Shown one piece after another: positions 7,933 through 13,986 of a stretch of 47,264 nucleotides of DNA (positions are counted from its first letter, which is position 1; each line of letters begins with the position of its first letter). The stretch covers positions 1 to 47,264 of the forward strand of contig JAITFY010000050.1 in assembly GCA_031281025.1 (NCBI GenBank). The letters are read 5' to 3'. The translations under genes and the position numbers were made by a program. The notes below the pieces were generated by a model that was not told the origin of the DNA, searched no databases, and saw only the letters and a program-made list of their open reading frames with translations. This DNA comes from Treponema sp. Its GTDB lineage: Bacteria; Spirochaetota; Spirochaetia; Treponematales; Breznakiellaceae.

Positions 7933-10509
7933 TTACGGTACTGCAGGTCCGACCCAATTTTGATCTGCGATCGCTTCTACATCTGCAAAGTTTCCAACGA
8001 ATTTATCGTCTGCTCCAATTTCTAATATACGTCTAGAATGTGAACCATTTGAATGCACACCGGCTGTGGTATCCCGAAGCTCTATAGAAGCTGTTGTATT
8101 TGGAGTTCCTCCACTGTTTCCAGTTATGATACCGCCCGTACCTTTTATGTCAATTCTGGCATTTCTCTGTCTTTCAATTCTTACACCAACTGCGTTTCCG
8201 CTGATAGTCCCCCCCCACATTACAAAGGAAGAATTCGCATTGTTTATACGCACACCTGCAACAGAAGTTCCAGTTATTGTTCCACCAAACATGGTAAATG
8301 TGGAACCTGTCTGTATACGTACACCTTCTCGTCCTACTGTATTAAAAGTTCCGCCTGTCATAAAACCGACACCATTGTCCCTAACATCTACGGCAGCACG
8401 GGAATGGTTTTTAATGATTGTATCTTCTTTTACTACAATAGTTCCTATTTGGGTATTATTATCTACTCTAATTAAATCACTACCAGTATTGGTATTTGGC
8501 ACGTTGGAACCCATTTCAATAGTAACATTCTCCAATATGAGAAATCCTCTTCTAACTCTTAGTAAGGCAGTAGCACCTGTATTATCGTTTGCTGGTGGAT
8601 TCGGCTGATATGTAATTGTATTACCATCTCCATATAGTATTATAGTAACATTGTTTACAGCCATATCGGGAAGTGCTGTCGTTACAGTCACATCATCTGT
8701 AAGATTGATACGGTGTACCCCTGCGGTACGATCTGTAAATGCAGCACGAAGTTCCGCTTCAGTACTTGCAGTGTGTATATTCGCTCCAGTAACATCCTGC
8801 GCAGTTACCGGTATTCCTACAGGATCACCAGTAGCCGGAGTAGCTGTAATTATTAGCGTACTAGCAGTTTCGTTTGCAGCGATTGTTAAGAAGCCTGTAG
8901 GGTGAATCTTTGTACCGGATAATGTGCTGCCAGTCATATTCCATGTAACCTCTACATCTGCTGCAATGCCTAGCTCAACGTTGGTAAATTGCCGGAAAGC
9001 ACCTTTGTGCAAAGATGGATTCGACAAGGTTGCCGTTGCTATACCATATGAAGTGATGGGATTTGTTGCGCAGGCAGCTTTAACAATCAAGGTAGCGTTA
9101 GATTCTTCTGCATCAACAAACAATACGTTACCTTCCATCTTTGTACCACCTGCAAGAGTTGATGTTTCACCTTCGGAATCAGTTACGGACCATTGAACCG
9201 TTGTCGTAGTGCCGCTGGCGACAACGGTAGCGGTAAAAGCCTGAGATAGACCTCTCATCACTGTTGGTGTCGCTGGAGTTACATAGATACCAAGAATCTC
9301 TCCCATAGGATAATTGTCGTTGGCTCCAAAAGCCTCAACAAAAAAGAAATGAGGCTGAACAGGTGCATCAACTCTTATTGCTCCTTTGAGGTTTGGGTCT
9401 CCTTGCCCGTTATCGTTATTTGTGCCATCATCGTCTCCGTTGATAATCCCGCCAGTTTTGGTAAAGCTGCCATTCTCATGTATTCTGACCCCAGCTCCTG
9501 TCGAATCTGTTATGAGCTCATCATCTGAACCGGAAATAATACCGTCTGTCATTATAGCGATTCCGTCGTTACGAACACGTATTCCTGTGCCGTTATCTTT
9601 AATAAATCCGCCTTTTATTTCTGCTTTATTAGGAGTGGCAGCCTGATTACCACGTACAGTTACACCATGAAAGTTGCCGCTAATGGTTCCGCCATTCATG
9701 GTAAAGGTACCATTTCTGCCGCTGTTATGAAGCAACACGCCAGCAGATTGGCCGCCTGTATGCAGCCAGCCACTAATAGTTCCGTCGTTCATTATGAATG
9801 TATTGTTCCATTGGGTTATATTTACACCACTGGCATCATCTCTTGTAGGAGTAGTAAAAGTAGAATCGCCTCTATTAATAGTTCCGCCATTCATGGTAAA
9901 AGTACCGCCTGGGAAAGAGCTGTTGTTTTGTTCAGAAGATGACCTTAGCATAACCCCGAATTCCCATAGATTTTCGATAAGGCCGCTTTCCATAGTTACA
10001 TTCCCGCCTTCGATGTTAATACCATTAACTAATTCCCCGCCATCAATATTTACGTTGGTCAATTTGATGGTTCCACCGATATCCGCCCTAAGAACAGCTT
10101 GAGTGTTCCCTGCAGCGGTATTTTTGCCAAATTCTGCTTCTTCATCAAAAAGAAGTGTTACATTTCTCAGATCAAGGGATGCAGCTTGCCTCATCCTGAA
10201 CATGGCTGTAGCAGTAACGATATCTTCATCATCTTCTTCTGGTAACCACGTAATGGAATAATCGCCTCCAATTACGGTAATTTTAAACGCTCCATTGAAA
10301 TCAATACCGGGAAAATCTTCGATATCTTCTGTAAGTGTAATTGAATATACACCCGGTAAACCGGCAATTCTGGCCATTTCACTTGCGAAATTGTCCTGGT
10401 CTAATGTTAAATAAACTGTATCATCTCCCAGACCTCCTCCACATGCCATCAAAAGACTAATTACCACCGCAAAGGCAATAATTCCAAAAGGTTTTAAAAA
10501 ACTTTTCAT
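7933..10509 (-). CDS. Large surface lipoprotein: beta-helix, two Ig-like domains, second beta-helix
   Basis: 858 residues from an ATG at 10509 with AAGGAG 8 bases upstream; a 15-residue in-frame extension is rejected. The lipobox is LLMAC, followed by GGG. Order: an N-terminal region beginning TVYLTLDQDNFASEM, beta-helix one with about six FTMNGGTIxxx turns (to ~residue 400), a first Ig-like domain (IYVTPATPTVMRGLSQAFTA), a second less typical one, then beta-helix two from about residue 600 (repeats GSTFTMFGGTITG, SSFVMWGGTISG). The two halves look like an internal duplication. This is the first gene of the five-gene operon. No catalytic motif is seen; an adhesin or glycan-capture role is inferred. 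Confidence 0.75.
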   Translation of the reverse strand: MKSFLKPFGIIAFAVVISLLMACGGGLGDDTVYLTLDQDNFASEMARIAGLPGVYSITLTEDIEDFPGIDFNGAFKITVIGGDYSITWLPEEDDEDIVTATAMFRMRQAASLDLRNVTLLFDEEAEFGKNTAAGNTQAVLRADIGGTIKLTNVNIDGGELVNGINIEGGNVTMESGLIENLWEFGVMLRSSSEQNNSSFPGGTFTMNGGTINRGDSTFTTPTRDDASGVNITQWNNTFIMNDGTISGWLHTGGQSAGVLLHNSGRNGTFTMNGGTISGNFHGVTVRGNQAATPNKAEIKGGFIKDNGTGIRVRNDGIAIMTDGIISGSDDELITDSTGAGVRIHENGSFTKTGGIINGDDDGTNNDNGQGDPNLKGAIRVDAPVQPHFFFVEAFGANDNYPMGEILGIYVTPATPTVMRGLSQAFTATVVASGTTTTVQWSVTDSEGETSTLAGGTKMEGNVLFVDAEESNATLIVKAACATNPITSYGIATATLSNPSLHKGAFRQFTNVELGIAADVEVTWNMTGSTLSGTKIHPTGFLTIAANETASTLIITATPATGDPVGIPVTAQDVTGANIHTASTEAELRAAFTDRTAGVHRINLTDDVTVTTALPDMAVNNVTIILYGDGNTITYQPNPPANDNTGATALLRVRRGFLILENVTIEMGSNVPNTNTGSDLIRVDNNTQIGTIVVKEDTIIKNHSRAAVDVRDNGVGFMTGGTFNTVGREGVRIQTGSTFTMFGGTITGTSVAGVRINNANSSFVMWGGTISGNAVGVRIERQRNARIDIKGTGGIITGNSGGTPNTTASIELRDTTAGVHSNGSHSRRILEIGADDKFVGNFADVEAIADQNWVGPAVP

Positions 10510-10549
10510 ATTTTTCTCCTTGTTACCATGTTTTCCCCAAAATTGGGCA

Positions 10550-10606
10550 ATCATAGCGGGCTTCCTGCCTAAAATGGCAGGGATACACCTGTATCAATGC
10601 TATGAT
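10550..10606 (-). ncRNA. Candidate structured leader: three-way junction upstream of the surface operon
   Basis: On the operon's sense strand three perfect stems nest: P1 ATCATAGC with GCTATGAT (10599-10606 and 10550-10557), an inner GATAC/GTATC stem with a 4-base loop (10582-10595), and CCTGCC/GGCAGG with a 6-base loop (10564-10581). Immediately downstream is a CCCAA/TTGGG palindrome (10536-10547), and then the start at 10509. The fold lies in the expected 5' leader and matches no riboswitch class I know. It could be regulatory RNA, or a mobile palindromic repeat that landed there. Confidence 0.4.
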
Positions 10607-10683
10607 ATAGCCGGTTTTTGGGAAAATAAATAAGGAATTCTCTTTATATTGTTTAAAAAAATATGATTACAGGAAACCTTTTT

Positions 10684-10726
10684 AATCGTCTTCCTAGACG
10701 GCGGCAGGCATTGCCTGAGGACGATT
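10684..10726. repeat. REP-like nested palindrome
   Basis: Outer arms AATCGTC and GACGATT enclose a CAGGC/GCCTG hairpin with a 3-base loop. A competing CGTCT/AGACG hairpin shares the left arm. It lies just beyond the tRNA fragment, in intergenic sequence. Function unknown; it could be a repeated palindromic element or part of the former tRNA trailer. Confidence 0.4.
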
Positions 10727-10741
10727 TTGGACAAACAAAAA

Positions 10742-10762
10742 AGCGGGAAACGGGAGTCGGAC
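10742..10762 (-). repeat. att-like direct repeat, left copy (tRNA-Gly 3' fragment)
   Basis: Exact 21-bp copy of the 3' end of the tRNA-Gly gene, covering the acceptor 3' strand, discriminator and most of the T arm. Homology stops abruptly at 10763. On the minus strand it is followed by a run of six T, consistent with the ancestral tRNA terminator. Confidence 0.75.
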
Positions 10763-10939
10763 ATGTTTCCCTGTTCGATAGAAGCTGTAATCGGAAATGG
10801 AATAAATATTGAATTACAGAGCACTCTAGTACCTGCAGCATTCCCTTGACCTTTAACCCATTTGGTTTATCAATTGCATCTATTCTCCATAACATTATAC
10901 AACATAATGATGAAAATCAACATACAGGATACTAACCCC
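10763..10939. other. Gene-free left end of the tRNA-Gly island
   Basis: Between the att-like repeat and the promoter of the ATPase gene there is no credible coding sequence. A CTGTAAT/ATTACAG inverted pair is present around 10786-10817. Recombination-accessory sites could lie here, but none is identifiable by eye. Confidence 0.4.
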
Positions 10940-10968
10940 TTGACAAACCTATACTTCAGGCTTATTAT
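10940..10968 (+). promoter_or_regulatory. Sigma-70-type promoter of the AbiL-like pair
   Basis: TTGACA at 10940-10945, a 17-base spacer, and TATTAT at 10963-10968. The ATPase gene starts 30 bases downstream with AGAGG as ribosome-binding site. The promoter lies inside the island, so the pair carries its own transcription signal. Confidence 0.7.
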
Positions 10969-10997
10969 TGTAGTAATCCTACAAATAGAGGTATGTA

Positions 10998-12266
10998 ATG
11001 ATACTAGAAATCCGATTAGAAAATTTTTATTCGATAAAAGATGAGGTTTTTCTTGATTTTCGGGCAGAAAAGATAAATACTGAGACAGCAAAGGTTCTCT
11101 CAGAGAATACCATTGATTATAATGGACAAAAAATTCTTAAGAGTATCGGACTTTTTGGAGCAAATGCTTCTGGAAAATCGAATATCATAAAATCAATCAA
11201 TAGATGTTGTCAGATAGTGCTAAATTCTCATACTAACAATGAAGGGGATATTTTTAATTTTTCTACATTCAAGTTTGGAAATTATTCAAACCTTCCGAGT
11301 TCTTTTTCAATAAATTTTACCATTGATAATACTGAATATGAGTATTCTTTTTCGCTTACCCGAACAGAAATAATTAAGGAAAGTTTATACTATTATCCCA
11401 ATGGGCGCAGAGCAAAAATATTTACTCGTGATGAAACAAAGGGAAACAATAAACAAAAAATATATAATTTCTCCAATGGTCATATTCCACGTCCCTTCGA
11501 TGTGGCTATTAATACAAGTAAGAAAACCCTGTATCTGAGCCGGGCAAGTCAAATGGATAGAGAGTTATGTAAAAAGCTATATAGATTTTTTAAACATGAT
11601 TTTTTAATTGGGTTTGCTCCATTGGATTACATACAATCAGGGCTTAGAGATGTAAAAAAAGTTTTTTCAGAAAACAAGAATATTATTCTTCACGCACTTT
11701 CCATCTGCGATAGTGATATTTTAGATGTTAATATTGTAAATGAAAAACAGAAGTTTTTTCTACCTGATGCCTCTTCCAGTGCTTATTACGAACAAAACAT
11801 TGATTCACATAGATTTGAGACATTCCATAAAGCCGCTCCAGAAATATCATTTGATTTGCTCAGCGAAGAATCTGCCGGAACAACACAATTATTCAATATG
11901 CTTTTCGTTCTTTTGGATGCAGTAAAAAACGGGAAAACATTCATATTAGATGAGTTTGATTTAAGCCTACATGCCAAATTAGCGGAATTTGTCATTGACT
12001 TATTTCATGCTAGTTCAACTGCTCAATTCATTTTTACTTCCCATAACACTAGCCTGATAAATGTAAAACGTTTCCGTCGTGATCAAATATTGTTTGTAAA
12101 TAAAAAAGATGATAGCTCAACAGAACTTTACTCTTTATTCGATCATAAAGATTTCCGCGAAAACATGGATGCCGAAAAAGGATATTTACAAGGACGATTT
12201 GACGCTATACCTATAATTGATAATTCTGCAACCAACATAAGAAAATTACTAGGGGAGCAGAATTGA
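10998..12266 (+). CDS. AAA family ATPase, AbiLi-like (ABC/SMC-type, COG1106)
   Basis: 422 residues. The N-terminus MILEIRLENFYSIKDEVFLDF is the typical entry of this family. Walker A GANASGKS is at residues 54-61, a signature-like ESAGTTQL lies about residue 292, then Walker B FILDEFDLSLH and a switch-like FIFTSHNTSLI. ATP-driven dimerisation of an SMC-type head is expected from the family. The next gene encodes a RloB/TOPRIM protein 7 bp downstream; this pairing is known from AbiL and, more distantly, PARIS-type anti-phage systems, where the ATPase senses and controls a nuclease-like partner. Defence is therefore inferred. It uses a normal Shine-Dalgarno, unlike many genes around it. Confidence 0.85.
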   Translation: MILEIRLENFYSIKDEVFLDFRAEKINTETAKVLSENTIDYNGQKILKSIGLFGANASGKSNIIKSINRCCQIVLNSHTNNEGDIFNFSTFKFGNYSNLPSSFSINFTIDNTEYEYSFSLTRTEIIKESLYYYPNGRRAKIFTRDETKGNNKQKIYNFSNGHIPRPFDVAINTSKKTLYLSRASQMDRELCKKLYRFFKHDFLIGFAPLDYIQSGLRDVKKVFSENKNIILHALSICDSDILDVNIVNEKQKFFLPDASSSAYYEQNIDSHRFETFHKAAPEISFDLLSEESAGTTQLFNMLFVLLDAVKNGKTFILDEFDLSLHAKLAEFVIDLFHASSTAQFIFTSHNTSLINVKRFRRDQILFVNKKDDSSTELYSLFDHKDFRENMDAEKGYLQGRFDAIPIIDNSATNIRKLLGEQN

Positions 12267-12273
12267 GGTTAAT

Positions 12274-12831
12274 ATGAAAAAGAAACGTAACCAAAGACCA
12301 CCAAGAAAAATGAAACCTGTTTATCTTGTATTTTGTGAAGGCGAAACCGAAGAAGCTTATATCAATTTACTCAGACAAAAATGCCGATGGCTACCATTAA
12401 AAGTTATCTCACGCATAACAGGGCAAGCAATATCTCCAAGTATCATTAATAAATACATCAAAGCAGAGCAGATTGGTCCTAATGATCCGATAACAACGTT
12501 TTTAATGTATGACCTTGATACAGAAAACATCATGGAAAAACTTAATCAATGTAAGGGGTCAATAATCCTAACAAGTAACCCAGCAGTAGAATTATGGTTT
12601 TTATTACATAACACCGAACAGAATGCTTCAATCTCTACAGATAGTTGTATAGACAAATTGAAAAATGTATCTTCAGACTGGAGTCAATATAAAAAAGGTA
12701 CACTTTCAGAAAAACAAAAACAGATACTTTGGGATAATCGTAAAATTGCAATTACCCGTTCTAAATGTTTACGTGAAGGAGGAAACCCTTCTTCCTTGAT
12801 ATACCGTCTGATTGAAAGACTAAAACACTAG
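12274..12831 (+). CDS. RloB-like TOPRIM-fold protein, AbiLii-like effector
   Basis: 185 residues beginning with a basic stretch (MKKKRNQRPPRKMK), then VYLVFCEGETEEAYI with the family's Glu cluster at residues 22-27, FLMYDLDTEN with a DxD at residues 80-82, and NPAVELWFLLHN. These are the conserved blocks of the RloB family (PF13707), which has a TOPRIM-like metal-binding core. Translation is probably coupled to the ATPase 7 bp upstream. The stop codon TAG at 12829-12831 straddles the island boundary, so its last two bases belong to the tRNA-derived repeat. Predicted nuclease-type effector of an abortive-infection pair; not demonstrated. Confidence 0.8.
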   Translation: MKKKRNQRPPRKMKPVYLVFCEGETEEAYINLLRQKCRWLPLKVISRITGQAISPSIINKYIKAEQIGPNDPITTFLMYDLDTENIMEKLNQCKGSIILTSNPAVELWFLLHNTEQNASISTDSCIDKLKNVSSDWSQYKKGTLSEKQKQILWDNRKIAITRSKCLREGGNPSSLIYRLIERLKH

Positions 12832-12850
12832 CGGGAAACGGGAGTCGGAC
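12830..12850 (-). repeat. att-like direct repeat, right copy (inside intact tRNA-Gly)
   Basis: The 3' 21 bases of tRNA-Gly including the discriminator, identical to 10742-10762. It marks the right junction of the defence island. Confidence 0.75.
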
Positions 12851-12901
12851 CCGCGACATCAACCTTGGCAAGGTTGCGCTCTACCACTGAGCTATTCCCG
12901 C
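12830..12901 (-). tRNA. tRNA-Gly (anticodon GCC)
   Basis: A cloverleaf fits on the minus strand: acceptor GCGGGAA pairs with TTCCCGC, the D arm is GCTC-AGTGGTA-GAGC, the anticodon stem CAACC/GGTTG holds loop TTGCCAA with anticodon GCC, and the T arm is GCGGG-TCCGACT-CCCGT. The discriminator is T; CCA is not encoded. The loop TCCGACT departs slightly from the usual TTCGAAT. Its 3' end is the insertion site of the defence island, and its original terminator appears displaced about 2.1 kb. Confidence 0.95.
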
Positions 12902-12911
12902 GCTTTTTTCA

Positions 12912-12940
12912 ACTTTAATAAAAAAGGGGGAAATTGTCAA
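12912..12940 (-). promoter_or_regulatory. Promoter of tRNA-Gly
   Basis: On the minus strand TTGACA (12935-12940), a 17-base spacer and TAAAGT (12912-12917) end ten bases before the mature tRNA 5' end. Confidence 0.6.
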
Positions 12941-12964
12941 GGGTTATTTTGGCCGCATCTAAAA

Positions 12965-13960
12965 TCAAGACATTTTTAACACTTTTTCGATTTTTTCCAG
13001 TTCTTCGGAAGAAAGCGGAGGTTGGGAGATGGCGGTAAGGTTTTCCCTAAGTTGAATAGAAGAACTGGCGCCTATCAGTACACTGGTGTTTCGTTGATCG
13101 CGCAGTATCCACAGGATTGCAAGGGCGGAAAGCGTGCAACCTCTTTCTTTTGCAATTTCGTTCAGCATATTCAACTTTTTAAGCAGCCCCGGCGTGATCA
13201 AAGTTTCTTTGAGAGATTTTTCTCTAAAAGCCCGCGAACCTTCGGGGATAATGCCGTCCAAATACTTGTTTGTCAAAAGCCCCTGGGCAAGAGGCGAAAA
13301 ACAAATGCAGCCTGCTCCTTCTTTTTCGATTTCCTCCAGCAGTTTGTCTTCGATCCAGCGGTTCAACATGGAATAGATTGGCTGATTAATAAGGCATGGT
13401 ACTCCAAGAGTGCGTAAAACAGAAAATGCCTGTGTACTTTGTTCTGCATTGTATTTTGATATACCAACATAAAGCGCTTTTCCCTGTTTCACAATGTCTG
13501 CAAGAGCGCCCATTGTTTCTTCGATGGGAGTATCCGGATCGGGGCGGTGACTGTAAAAAATATCAACGTAATCCAATCCCATTCGTTTTAGACTCGCATC
13601 TAAACTGGTAATAAGGTGCTTTCGGCTTCCCAAATCGCCATAAGGCCCCGGCCATATACGACAACCAGCTTTTGTGGATATAACGATCTCATCACGGTAA
13701 GGTAAAAGATTTTCCTTTAAAATGCGGCCAAAGGTAATTTCTGCAGAGCCGAGCGGCGGCCCGTAATTATTGGCAAGATCAAAGTGAGTTATACCTGCAT
13801 CAAAAGCTGATAAAACTGTTTCGCACCCTGTTTCGTAACAGTCGACACCGCCAAAATTTTGCCAAAACCCAAGTGAAAGTTCGGGTAATTTTAACCCGCT
13901 TCTGCCGCAACTGCGGTACTTCATCACTTCATAGCGATTTTCTTTTGCACTGAATGTCAT
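12965..13960 (-). CDS. Aldo/keto reductase (YghZ-like, NADPH-dependent)
   Basis: 331 residues from an ATG at 13960 with GGAGG upstream. An AKR (beta/alpha)8 barrel with GRSGLKLPELSLGFW near the start, DLANNYGPPLGSAE containing the catalytic Tyr, a Lys in VISTKAGCRIWPG, the YSHRPD His motif and a C-terminal cofactor segment (ILRDQRNTSVLIGAS). The insert CRIWPGPYGDLGSRKHLI resembles the YghZ/AKR14 branch, which reduces glyceraldehyde 3-phosphate or other aldehydes. The gene follows the peptidase-barrel gene by 26 bp on the same strand and may be cotranscribed; the physiological substrate is unknown. Confidence 0.85.
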   Translation of the reverse strand: MTFSAKENRYEVMKYRSCGRSGLKLPELSLGFWQNFGGVDCYETGCETVLSAFDAGITHFDLANNYGPPLGSAEITFGRILKENLLPYRDEIVISTKAGCRIWPGPYGDLGSRKHLITSLDASLKRMGLDYVDIFYSHRPDPDTPIEETMGALADIVKQGKALYVGISKYNAEQSTQAFSVLRTLGVPCLINQPIYSMLNRWIEDKLLEEIEKEGAGCICFSPLAQGLLTNKYLDGIIPEGSRAFREKSLKETLITPGLLKKLNMLNEIAKERGCTLSALAILWILRDQRNTSVLIGASSSIQLRENLTAISQPPLSSEELEKIEKVLKMS

Positions 13961-13986
13961 CTTTATCCTCCATAAATTAAAATCAA

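Larger units (their letters stand above)
10510..10741. other. Gene-free leader and spacer upstream of the surface operon
   Basis: No credible gene is seen on either strand. Besides the three-way junction it holds a weak minus-strand -10 candidate (TATAAA, about 10640) without a good -35, and a palindromic cluster at 10684-10726. The stretch ends at the tRNA fragment that begins at 10742. Confidence 0.5.
10742..12850. mobile_element. Small island in tRNA-Gly 3' end carrying an AbiL-like defence pair
   Basis: The 21 bases that end tRNA-Gly (12830-12850 on the plus strand) recur exactly at 10742-10762, ~2.1 kb away. The intact tRNA is on the right. On the left copy the old tRNA trailer survives: read on the minus strand it is followed by TTTTTTG, the expected terminator, while the intact tRNA now runs directly into the end of the rloB-like gene. 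This is the signature of site-specific insertion at a tRNA 3' end. Inside are only the AAA ATPase and RloB-like genes; no integrase or transposase gene fits, so movement in trans or loss of the integrase is inferred. Confidence 0.75.

Noticed and set aside
10600-10895. Short open frames in the leader of the surface operon
   Set aside because: They cross the tRNA fragment and palindromes and have no ribosome-binding sites.
10763-10997. A hidden integrase or excisionase gene at the left end of the tRNA-Gly island
   Set aside because: No frame of useful length with a start site or recombinase-like residues was found.
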